Source: Echinometra lucunter
Lineage: Eukaryota; Echinodermata; Echinoidea; Camarodonta; Echinometridae
Assembly: GCA_029962745.1 (NCBI GenBank)
Contig: CM057157.1
Span: 3,489,048-3,553,047, forward strand
Length of the DNA stretch: 64,000 nucleotides
Reading direction: 5' to 3'
Below, piece by piece: positions 12,020-22,745 of this stretch. The notes below the pieces were generated by a model. The model saw only the letters and a list, made by a program, of their open reading frames with translations, searched no databases and was not told where the DNA came from. The position numbers and the translations under genes were made by a program. The number at the start of each line of letters is the position of its first letter. Within the stretch, counting starts at the first letter, position 1.

Positions 12020-13440
12020 CAAACGTGGGCTGCCATTTTTGACTCTTGGCACACCTGTAGTTTGGCAGTCCTGGGTTTTGATCCAGAGCCAATATGGAGT
12101 TAATGGCAGACCACCCGTGGTCCTCTCCGTATGTGTGGTCTAAGTGATGGTTTTATATGGTTAGAGGGACGGTCACAACCATATCCTCCAGCCTGAAATT
12201 CATTTCCAGCCCCCCCCCCTTATTGTGTTATCTCTGATCCCTCCCATCCATGGTCCTTTCAAAATATATTTATTTACCCATTTAATATGGTCTCATTTCA
12301 TAACTTTCCTTTTTTACAAACCCTAGTCCAATTTACACTGGGCTTGGTATTCACTTCAATATGATATGATAACAGATTATTGTTCGTTCACTTGTACATC
12401 GATGGTAGTTAGCTGTTGGTCACCTGTGAACATTCTACTCAGGCATGGTCATTATATTTACATGTACATGTGTAGAAGTACAGGTACATGTACATGTATT
12501 ATGTGGAAATCCCAAAATCATTTTTGAACCATGAATTGGTTTTCCCTGTGAATATCCTGATTGAATGAACATGAGAAGTGGATAATTCCAGTGTCTTTAA
12601 TTTGTATAATGTGAATATCCTGTTTGAATGAACATGAGAAATGGATGATTTCAATGTCTTTAATTGGTATGCCTATGAATACCCTGATTGAATGAACACG
12701 AGAAATGGATCATTCCAGTGTCTAATATTGGTATGCCTATGAATAACCTGATTGAATGAACACGAGAAATGGATAATTCCAATGTCTTTAATTGGCATGC
12801 CTATGAATATCCTGATTGAATGAACACGAGAAATTGATAATTCCAGTGTCTAATATTGGTATGCCTATGAATAACCTGATTGAATGAACACGAGAAATGG
12901 ATAATTCCAATGTCTTTAATTGGCATGCCTATGAATATCCTGATGGAATGAACACGAGAAATGGATAATTCCAATGTATGCTGACCCATTAACAGTCGAC
13001 TAATGGCACAAGCGCTGGGCTGCCATTGTCGAGGGATGGTCACTTCAAAATTCCCCACCCTGAGAATCTGAAATTCATTTCCAGGCCACCCCTGATTTTG
13101 TTATTCTCTCATCCCTTCCATCCATGGTCCTTGCAAAAAAAAAAAAATTAACCCATTTAATATGGTCTCATTTCATAACTTTTCTTTTTTACAAACCCTA
13201 GTCCTATTTTCGCTGGCTTGGCATTCATTTCGATATGATATGATAAAAGATCATTTTTTCGTCCGCTTGTAATTGCATGGTAGTTAGCTGTTGATCACCT
13301 GTAAACTTTCTACTCAGACATGTTCATTTATATTTACATGTACATGTGTAGAAGTACAGGTGTATTGTGTGGAAATCCCAAAATGATTTTTGAACCATTA
13401 ATTGGTATGCCTGTGAATATCCTGATTGAATGAATAGTAG
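12020..13440. repeat. Local ~0.9-kb tandem duplication flanking the 64-bp array
   Basis: Blocks around 12045-12540 recur at 13010-13400. Examples are the stretch before and after tatggtctcatttcataact (12289 and 13162) and the acatgtacatgtgtagaag segment (12459 and 13337). The right arm (21060-21490) has one copy, so the duplication is confined to the left arm. Confidence 0.75.
12545..12985. repeat. 64-bp minisatellite (~7 units)
   Basis: The motif ttgaatgaac recurs at 12561, 12624, 12688, 12752, 12816, 12880 and 12944 (as tggaatgaac). Two alternating unit types (…ccagtgtctaatattgg and …ccaatgtctttaattgg) imply later growth by dimers. The right arm has no such array. Confidence 0.92.
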
Positions 13441-13575
13441 TAATAATATAACAATTTGTAGAGCGCAGAACCTGTATACGTATATTCTTCTGCGCTTAAG
13501 AACTCCTGATATGCTTAACGAGAGTAAGAATTAGGTGATAAGATATGTTTTGAGCCTTGTTTTAAATGTTTTAAA
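13434..13575 (-). mobile_element. LINE 3'-end fragment (left arm)
   Basis: On the minus strand, aaaacaaggctcaaaacata is followed by a tail with gcgctctacaaattgttata-like sequence and ATT repeats, typical of CR1/L2-type 3' ends. The counterpart at 20428-21062 encodes FKTRLKTYLF and is split by the TTAA MITE. Confidence 0.5.
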
Positions 13576-14879
13576 TGAACACGATAAATGGATAATTCCA
13601 ATGACTTTAATTGAAACATTGCTAATGAAAAGCTTGACATAACAGTGTTAGCGTGCACCTTTTGTTCGCATGACTCATCATTCCTGGCAAATTGTCAATA
13701 TTCTGAGGAAAATGAATTCTCTTCTCAAACAAATGAGTACATGTTGAGCTTTCACGAGCTGCATGATCTTTTATTTTCTGATCGCTATCATATTCTTGTT
13801 TATTGTATGCTTTGCATCTCCCTGTTAACTGTCTTGCTGCATAAATGGTAGTAATATTGACAATGAACAATGCTAAATAGAGATGCACCCTTTCTGTAAA
13901 CGTTTATTGAAGACATTATACAAATGAATTTTTGCCAGATCTCCATGCATGATCAGTAAAGCATATGTTCAGAGTTTTATTCATGCAGTTGCTCTTTGTA
14001 TGTGGAGCAACCGCCATGGAAAGTTCAATATACATAAAACAAAACAAAAAAAAAGAAAGAAAAAGAATTAACTTACTTACTGCTGTTTTTGCACAAACAA
14101 TCAAGCCATGACAACATTCGTGGTGAAGTATATGATTTGATTGAATCATGTTTTCTTCCTGTTTCCTGGTATAACCTGGGGTTGTTTTATGTACATGTAT
14201 ATTACATGTATTACTATTAATTTAGCAAAAAATATGAAGTAATTACTTGGAATATAAATGAAACATGTAATGATGATAAACTGGGATTCACAGCCTAAAC
14301 ATGCTAAAAGTTAAAATAGTTTGTATCTTTCCACAGTTGTGAGTATACAAATGTAAGCTTCTTGCTGTATTGAGAATACAATCTTGCATTTATATTTAAT
14401 GTGGGTTTAAGTTGCACACAAATACTTAAAGATGTCTAAAGTGGCATACCAGTAGCTGTGGGGCGGATGAATTAGGGCTCATGTTGCCCCTCAGTCCTAT
14501 AGAATTTGACAAAAAAAAGAGAAAAAGGGAACTGAAGGAAAGACAGTGGGGAGAGATGAAATAAGGGATCATGTGAACACATCAACATCTGTCCCTAACT
14601 TATACCAAAGGTGGAGTGCCAATCCCCCACCCCCATGGTACCCAGTACCTACCCCCTTTGCAGACTGGACCCATTATTTGCCCCTGCACACGTATTATGC
14701 AACATGATGTAATATGATACATACTTTATTCCTACTGACCCTATATCTATTACAAGAGATATTTTTGCTTCATTGTATGATTTAAAAAAAAAAACTTCTT
14801 ATTGACCCATCAGGACCAGTACCAGCTTTGCTATGATGTCATGAATCAGCATCTGCACCAGTTTGAAGAATATGCTAAC

Positions 14880-15640
14880 CTCGATATCCTGTAAAGTGGG
14901 CAAGCAAGTCATACCCTTTGATTGGACAACCCCATCTACATGTAATATGCCAGCCTCGATATCCTGTAAACCAAGCAAGCAACTCATACCCTTTGATTGG
15001 ACAACCTCATCTAATATGCCAGCCTTGATATCCTGTGAACCAAGCAAGCAACTCATACCCTTTGATTGGACAACCTTGTCTAATATGCCAGCCTTGGTAT
15101 CCTGTAAACCAAGCAAGCAACTCATACCCTTTGATTGGACAACCTCATCTAATATGCCAGCCTTGATATCCTGTGAACCAAGCAAGCAGCTCTTACCCTT
15201 TGATTGGACAACCTCAACTGTAATATGCCAATCTGATATCCTGTAAACCAAGCAAGCAGCTCTTACCCTTTGATTGGACAACCTTGTCTAATATGCCAGC
15301 CTTGGTATCCTGTAAACCAAGCAAGCAACTCATACCCTTTGATTGGACAACCTCATCTAATATGCCAGCCTTGATATCATGTGAACCAAGCAAGCAGCTC
15401 TTACCCTTTGATTGGACAACCTCATCTGTAATATGCCAGTCTGATATCCTGTAAACCAAGCAAGCAACTCATACCCTTTGATTGGACAATCTTGTCTAAT
15501 ATGCCAGCCTCCATATCCTGTGAACCAAGCAAGCAGCTTTTACCATTTGATTGGACAACCTCATCTATAATATCCCAATCTTGATATCCTGTAAACCAAG
15601 CAAGCAACTCTTACCCTTAGACTGAACAACCTTGTCTAAT
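14880..15640. repeat. 69-bp minisatellite (~11 units)
   Basis: Units centred on ccctttgattggacaacc recur every 69 or 70 bases. Because 69 is divisible by three, long open frames appear on both strands; one reads VVQSKGMSCLLG again and again. The inverted counterpart at 19000-19180 has only two to three units. The open frames are a by-product of the period, not evidence of a gene. Confidence 0.93.
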
Positions 15641-16233
15641 AATATAGACATCCAATCATACGGTTTTGTCGTTATGAATCAGAGGGGACAACTCAAGCCC
15701 TTTTATTGGACAGATTTTATCTACAAACAGAATAAATATTGATGATACAATTTTATAATTTGAGTGGGAAGACAAGTCTAATCTTTTGATTACTCTTTCC
15801 TTACTCTCTCTAACTTACAGCCCTTTTCAGGACTTACATGTACCTGTACAACATGGTGAACCATGGAGCTCATCTACGTTTTCAGTATCACACCATGCAA
15901 ACCTCAATCTTATAAAATAACAGTATTTAGTTATTCATATGTACTACGTTGCATCTTGATCTGATCTTCTAGAAATTGAAATATACATTTATGTATTAAT
16001 ATTTCATCGAATCAGACTAGGGTTGACCATGTCCACACTTTTAAACTCTTTGATGATGTTTGGAATGAAATGCCACGTAAATCAGTGAAGAAAGAGAAAA
16101 AAAAAAACCAGTGCAACAAGAAAGTTGGAAGAGTGAGAGTCCTTCATTTATTGATTCTTCTTAGGGCCCTATGGTCGTATACTTGTATACTTACAGTTAT
16201 ATTATGTTACGTTTCCACATTATGATACATGCA

Positions 16234-16237
16234 TGTA

Positions 16238-16312
<75 letters not shown>
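16234..16312. repeat. (TA)n(TG)n microsatellite, left arm only
   Basis: An alternating TA tract runs into about 16 TG units. The homologous position in the right arm (about 17995-18015) has only a short atatatacatgcatg. Confidence 0.9.
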
Positions 16313-16313
<1 letters not shown>

Positions 16314-16807
16314 GGCTATTGTGATTTATAGTTATTTGCTGAATTTCAGTCCCTTTAAAGAAAATTATCAGCTAAAAAGCTAATTGTCATTTGTTATAAC
16401 TTGTCTTTATCAATAACTGATTGTAACAATAAGATGTTTACATGAACAGAAATGCGTGGCATCAGTGAGATGGCTGTTGAAATAGGACTGAAGGATTTGT
16501 AGTCATGAAGGAATACGCAGTGCCATGGTAAGAGTCAGTTTACACTATTACATAAGATGATGAGGAGTGCAGATGTAATCCAAATCCACCACCTCTTGTG
16601 CAAAGATGCAAGGCACTGATGGTTTTTGAAATCGGGTGTAGTATACCCCACCTGAAATACATATGTTCTTGTGTTGGGGTATATTTTAAACAAGAGATTC
16701 TCGTAATGTACAGGCTGATTATGGTATGCATTTGATAGGTTGTCAATATTATTTTGCAAAGATTAGATCATTTGTAATGAAGCCTGCAAGGTTTCTCACA
16801 CTTCTTC

Positions 16808-17000
16808 CTATATCCCCCCCCCCCAGCCCACAGCCTTCCTATTAGTGCTCAGTGAGTTGCGTACTATCCAAGAGCGCATTTTCAAGTTCTTTACTTTCGA
16901 CTTTAAATCACCATGTTTGTTTTTATGTCTCTGCCCACCGGGTTGTCCGTCCCACTTGTTTGTTATCATGCAATATCCCAAGAACCATTTGAGATATCTA
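16808..17000. repeat. Partial interspersed repeat at contig end
   Basis: Reads like the family seen at 52060-52745 (…ctgcccaccgggttgtccgtcccac…, then caatatcccaagaaccattt). It is cut by the gap and probably caused the assembly break. Confidence 0.5.
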
Positions 17001-17500
17001 NNNNNNNNNNNNNNNNNNNNNNNNNNNNNNNNNNNNNNNNNNNNNNNNNNNNNNNNNNNNNNNNNNNNNNNNNNNNNNNNNNNNNNNNNNNNNNNNNNNN
17101 NNNNNNNNNNNNNNNNNNNNNNNNNNNNNNNNNNNNNNNNNNNNNNNNNNNNNNNNNNNNNNNNNNNNNNNNNNNNNNNNNNNNNNNNNNNNNNNNNNNN
17201 NNNNNNNNNNNNNNNNNNNNNNNNNNNNNNNNNNNNNNNNNNNNNNNNNNNNNNNNNNNNNNNNNNNNNNNNNNNNNNNNNNNNNNNNNNNNNNNNNNNN
17301 NNNNNNNNNNNNNNNNNNNNNNNNNNNNNNNNNNNNNNNNNNNNNNNNNNNNNNNNNNNNNNNNNNNNNNNNNNNNNNNNNNNNNNNNNNNNNNNNNNNN
17401 NNNNNNNNNNNNNNNNNNNNNNNNNNNNNNNNNNNNNNNNNNNNNNNNNNNNNNNNNNNNNNNNNNNNNNNNNNNNNNNNNNNNNNNNNNNNNNNNNNNN
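17001..17500. other. Assembly gap (500 N)
   Basis: Exactly 500 N, a placeholder of unknown true size between the two inverted arms. Confidence 1.
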
Positions 17501-17809
17501 GCTCAGCACTTTTGTTTATTTAGGCTTATTGCAATCTCAGGTGTCTAGTTGTGAAAGTCAAATCGGGGTTTCAGTTTTAAACGATGGGTTTTCATCATGC
17601 CACATATTGTATGAAGCCTTTCATTATTTTCTGTAACAACACATTCCTCTATTCGTAAAAAAAAAGTGAAATTTAAATAAATGAGATAAAAAGACAACCT
17701 TATCCTGGACATTATCCTGGAGCAGTTGCAATCCAAAACTGAATTAAAAGAATGGTTGCATGTGAGATACTTAACGTGAAATGGAAGGTGAATATTCTGT
17801 TTAGTAAAA
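17501..17809. other. Spacer between gap and right arm
   Basis: No match to the 16486-17000 side was seen and no gene was recognised. Confidence 0.5.
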
Positions 17810-18999
17810 GCCATTTCGACAGCCATCTAACTGATGCCACGCATTTCCGTTCATGTAAACATCTTTTTGTTACAATCAACAATCAATTATTGATAAAGAC
17901 AAGTTATAACAAATGACAATTAGCTTTTTAGATGATAATTTTCTTTAAAGGGACTAAAATTCAGCAAATAACTATAAATCATAATAGCCTTCACAAATAT
18001 ATACATGCATGTATCATAATGTGGAAACATACCACAATATAACTGTAAGTATACAAGTTTATGACCATAGGGCCCTAAGAAGAATCAATAAATGAAGGAC
18101 TCTCACTCTTCCAACTTAAAGTTTGTTGTTGCACTATTTTTTTCTTTGTCTTCATTGATTTACATGGCATTTCATTCCAAACATCATCAAACAGTTTAAA
18201 AGTGTGGACATGGTCAACCCTTATTAGACTGATTCAATGAAATATTAATACATAAATGTATATTTCAATTTCTAGAAGATCAAATCAAGATACAACATAG
18301 TACATATGAATAACTAAATACTGTTATTTTATAAGGTTGAGGTTTGCATGGTGTGATCCAGAAAACGTAGATGAGCTTCACGGTTCACCACGCTGTACAG
18401 GTACATGTAAGTCCTGAAAAGGACTGTAAGTTAGCGAGAGTAGAGAAAGTTGTGGGGAGAGGAGTCAAGCTGTCTGAAATTCTGAGTCTTCTGTCCTCAT
18501 CACCTCCTCAACTGGTCTACAGTCCTTTTCAGTACTTCACCCATTCTCAAGAAAGATACTCTCAACTCTCTCTTACTCTATCTCACTTTCCATTTCTCCC
18601 TCCCCTAAACTTTCTCTACGCTCTCTAACTTACATTCCTTTTCAGGACTTACCACATTATCATTATCTTAGTAACAATTCCACACCTACATGTATAGTGC
18701 ACACTAACCTACACACATGTATATTTCTGGTGTGTATTGTTGAAAATTGCATCCTATTTTGCAATAAGAGGTATCGATTTTGGTTTATAGGGTTTAAAAT
18801 AAAGATCAAATGTCTTTAGTGAACAGATGACTGTAGAAGTCCGATCAAAAGATTAGACTTGTCTTCCCACTGAAATGATAAAATCGTATCATGAAGATTT
18901 ATTCAATTTTTAGATCAAATCTGTCCAATAAAAGGACTTGAGTTGTCTTCTCTGATTCATAAGGACAAAACCGTATGACTGGATGTCTATATTATTAGA

Positions 19000-19180
19000 C
19001 AAGGTTATGAGTTGCTTGCTTGGTTTACAGGATATCGAGGTTGGCGTATTATAGATGAGGTTATCCAATCAAAGGGTAAGAGCTGCTTGCTTGGTTTACA
19101 GCATATTGAGGTTGTCCAATCAAAGGGTATGAGTTGCTTCACCGGTTTACAGGATATCGAGGTTGGCGTATTCTTCAAAC
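19000..19180. repeat. 69-bp minisatellite, contracted right-arm copy
   Basis: Two to three units of the repeat seen at 14880-15640 are present in the opposite orientation, one of them internally shortened. It marks the same locus in the second arm. Confidence 0.85.
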
Positions 19181-20508
19181 TGGTGCAGATGTTGATTCAT
19201 GACATCATAGCAAAGGTGGTACTGGTCCTGATGGGTCAATAAAAAGTTTGTAAAAGTCATACCAACGAAGCAAAAATATCTCCTGTAATTATAGATATAG
19301 GGTCAGTAGGAATAAAACATGTCTCATATTACATCATGTTGCATAATACATGTGCAGGGGCAAAGAATGGGTCCAGTCTGCAAAGGGGGTAGGTACTGGG
19401 CACCATGGGGGTGGGGGATTAGCACTCCACCTTTGGTACGAGTAAGGGACAGGTGTTGATGAGTTCACATGAACCTTATTTCATCTCTTCCCAACTGTCT
19501 TTCCTTCTGTTTCTTTTCTTTTTTTTTTCAAATTCTATAGGACTGAGGGGCAACATGAGCCCTAATTCATCCCCCCCCCCCAGCTACTGGTATGCCACTT
19601 TAGACATGTTTATGTATTTATGTGCAACTTATACTCTCATTAAATATAAATGCAAGATTGTATTCTCAATACAGCAAGAAGCTTATATTTGTATACTCAC
19701 AACTGTGGAAAGATACAGACCATTTTAACTTTTAGCATGTTTAGGTAGTGAATCCCAATTTATCATCATTACATGTTTCATTTATATTCCAAGTAATTAC
19801 TTCATATTTTTTGCTAAATTAATAGTAATAGTTTTATAGATAAAACAATCCCAGATTATACCAGGAAACAGGAAGAAAACATGATTCCCTGGGGAATGAA
19901 TTTAATCAAATCATATACTTCACCATGAATGTTGTCTTGGCTGGATTGTTTGTGCAAAAACATCAATTAATAATGTAAATTCTTTTCTTTGTTTTATGTA
20001 TATTGAACTTTCCATGGCGGTTGCTCCACATACAAAGAGCAACTGCATGAATAAAACTCTGAACATATGCTTTACTGATCATGCATGGAGATCTGGCAAA
20101 AATTCATTTGTATAATGTACTTCAATAAACATTTACAGAAAGGGTGCATCTCTATTATGCATTGTTCATTATCAGTATTACTACCATTTATGCAGCAAGA
20201 CAGTTAACACAGAGATGCAAAGCAAACAATAAACAAGAATATGATAGCGATCGGAAAATAAAAGATTGTGCAGCTCGTGACAGCTCAACATGTACTCATT
20301 TGTTTGAGAAGAGAATTCATTTTCCGCAGAATATTGACAATTTGCCAGGAATGATGAGTCGTGCGAACAAGCTTTTCATTAGCAATGTTTCTATCAAAGA
20401 CATTGGAATTATCCATTTATCGTGTTCATTTAAAGAATTTAAAACAAGGCTCAAAACATATCTTTTCACCTAATTCTTACTCTCGTTAAGCATATCAGGA
20501 GTTCTTAA

Positions 20509-20988
20509 AGTGATTACACAATGGTAATTTTTTTTTGGATATATGATCGAGAATAGAATTCTAAGAAAAATAACATTAAAAATTTGATGATTTTCAGTCG
20601 AAATCAATGCATTTTGGCTAATTTTCTCATAAAAAGTCAAGAGTTGACCAAAAAATTTGAGTATGCGGTATGACGTAAAAGTGGGTACCCAGCTTCGCGC
20701 ACTGCAGTTGTGCTGCGTGCTGGACTGTACAATATGTATTATACTTTGCGCGCATTTTACTAGAAGTGTGCGACAAGGTACCCACTTTGACGTCATTTTG
20801 ACGTAAAAGTGGGTACCCAGATGAAACTGGGACACAGCTGAGGGGTCAAAAATATCCTGAAATCTTACCACATTTGGGGGTTTCCTTGGCAACACGACTT
20901 TTTAAAAAACTTTAGGCAGATGATTTTCTGCTAATAAAATCATGCTCTTTTAAATGAGCTAACATTGTTTCAGCATTGGGTACCCCCT
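20509..20988. mobile_element. 480-bp MITE with TTAA target duplication
   Basis: The element lies between two TTAA sites (20505-20508 and 20989-20992). The left-arm homologue at 13491-13505 reads tgcgcttaagaactc with a single TTAA, the empty site. Termini read agtgattacacaatg and, reversed, agggggtacccaatg, an imperfect inverted repeat. Inside, a gacgtaaaagtgggtaccca motif occurs twice. The TTAA preference is typical of piggyBac-like and some Sola elements; no transposase is encoded. Confidence 0.8.
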
Positions 20989-21839
20989 TTAAGCACAGAA
21001 GAATATATGTATATAGGTTCTACACTCTACAAATTGTTATATTATTACTATTAATATTCATTCAATCAGGATATTCACAGGCATATCAATTAATGGTTCA
21101 AAAATCATTTTGGGATTTCCACATAATACACCTGTACTTCTACACATGTACATGTAAATATAAATGAACATGCCTGAGTAGAATGTTTACAGGTGATCAA
21201 CAGCTAACTACCATGGATGTACAAGTGAACGAAAAAATGATCTTTTATCATATCATATCGAAGTGAATACCAAGCCAGCGTAAACTGGACTAGGGTTTGT
21301 AAAAAGGGAAAGTTATGAAATGAGACCATATTAAATGGGTTTAAAAAATTTTTTTTGCAAGGACCATGGATGGAAGGGATGAGAGAATAACACAATCAGG
21401 GGTGGCCTGGAAATGAATTTCAGATTTTCAGGGTGGAGAATTTTGAAGCAATTGTCCCTCGACAATGGCAGCCCAGTGCTTGTGCCATTAGTCGAGTTAT
21501 TTGTTACATGTATGCTGACCATGCTGACCATGGGTCAGCATACATGTAACAAATAAGTACACTATCATCCTTTGAATGTATATCATGTGCATACATGCTT
21601 GTTAAGATAAATACAATCACATCGCGTTGGACAATACTTCATGAATGCAGGTATTTCGAAAAATTGTATTTTCATTGCACTGGTCTTATCTTGAAAAACA
21701 TTGACTTCTTGATGTCATGTTAAATATACAAAACCATGATATATTGATAAATCATATCTAAGCCATTAGGCTTTTGGATCATGACTTAAGTTCTGTATCT
21801 AAATGTTTTCTTGACCTCAATGATATTCTTACCAACCTT

Positions 21840-22215
21840 TCAATTCTTACCAACATTTCAACCATGTTAGGTCTGTTTGACCTAAGTCTTTTGACTGCTT
21901 AGAAGATGTTTACTTAGAGCTCTTACCACGGCAAGGTTTTGACCATATTAGGTCTGTTGGACCTAAGGCTTTTGACTGCTTGGAAGATTTTTACTAAGAA
22001 TTCTTACCAAGGTTTCAACCATGTTAGGTCTGTTGGACCTAAGTCTCTTGACTGCTTGGAAGATGTCTACTAAGAATTCTTACCAAGGTTTCAACCATAT
22101 TTGGTCTGTTGGACCTAAGTCTCTTGACTGCTTGGAAGATGTCTACTAAGAATTCTTACCAAGGTTTCAACCATATTAGGTCTGTTGGACCTAAGTCTCT
22201 TGACTGCTTGGAAGA
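21840..22215 (-). repeat. 76-bp minisatellite, right-arm counterpart (~5 units)
   Basis: The same unit occurs in reverse orientation at 21871, 21952, 22028, 22104 and 22180. The unit at 22180 is the genuine end of the D2 P-loop exon; the other four lie in the following intron. Units further from the exon are more diverged. Confidence 0.95.
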
Positions 22216-22295
22216 TGTCTACTGTGTTTTCTCGTCTGACCTTTTCCATGACAGACCACAGGGCACAGAAAACACCACTACGACCAATTCCATTT
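22160..22295 (-). CDS. RPTP exon: D2 P-loop (HCINGIGRSG)
   Basis: This 136-bp exon has a tgtgcag acceptor and a gtaagaattc donor. Joined to the previous exon it gives HC-INGIGRSG, so the CX5RS loop is complete. It continues VFCALWSVMEKVRRENTVD and ends RPNMVETL in phase 0. Length and phase equal those of the D1 P-loop exon. The last 50 or so bases and the donor form the first unit of a 76-bp tandem array that continues into the intron (21840-22215). The expected final D2 exon (an EQY-type helix and stop) was not found between here and the gap at 17500. Confidence 0.92.
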
Positions 22296-22369
22296 CTGCA
22301 CATAGAACAAGAGAAAATGGTGAAAACGTTAACAGGGATTTGCTTATAATACTATGCTTATGTGCATAT

Positions 22370-22745
22370 CAGGGGCAGCACCATAGTATTTAGGGGGGGG
22401 GGCAGATGACCCATAGGTGGGTTTATTTATGTAAGGGTATTGTATGGTTGCATGACCAAGCCCTCTCTTTTCCCTGACCCAAAACTCTTCTTTCTTATTC
22501 TTCCTATTTTTTCTCTTCTTTATTTCCTCTAGTTTTTTTTTCCTGATCATTTGAGAAATCGTAGTTCAGTGGCGCCCCCCCCCCCCCCCCCCTGGCAGCG
22601 CCGCTCCCGTCGCTTGCACATGGGTCGGGAGACTAAGTCCAATAGGAAGATTCAATCCTAAAAAGACTTGGCTATTTTGAAGGTATTAGGGATGGGGGGG
22701 GGGGGCATGATGCCCCCCCCCCCTTACCCCTTGCCTACTGGAACC
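22370..22745. mobile_element. G/C-tract repeat cluster shared by both arms (right)
   Basis: Starts near atcaggggcagcaccatagt and contains C runs of about 20 bases after gttcagtggcg. Counterpart of 10195-10585 with internal rearrangement. Confidence 0.55.

Larger units (their letters stand above)
6110..16485 (+). repeat. Left arm of ~10.4-kb inverted duplication
   Basis: The arm matches the reverse complement of 17810-28115 over scattered blocks, with indels throughout. Matching pairs include 6251/27649, 7717/25470, 10657/22295, 13500/20505, 14800-15660/19000-19200 and 16362-16480/17815-17935. Homology fades near 6110 outward and near 16485 inward, before the contig end at 17000. Arm edges are approximate. 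The arm carries the degenerate PTP exons. Confidence 0.88.

Noticed and set aside
14799..15607. Long open frames with a repeating VVQSKGMSCLLG peptide
   Set aside because: They arise from the 69-bp tandem repeat, run on both strands, and have no start context or splice signals.
16808..17636. Open frames across the N gap
   Set aside because: N runs carry no stops. The same applies to frames across 29501-30000, 42196-42695 and 57696-58195.
18340..18410. Final D2 exon candidate (minus strand, TYMYLY…)
   Set aside because: The frame that looks PTP-like does not match the phase-0 end of the previous exon, and the acatgtac motif is common here. The ccttttcagg block also recurs nearby.
20470..20895. 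141-codon minus-strand frame
   Set aside because: It lies entirely within the TTAA-flanked MITE and resembles no transposase.
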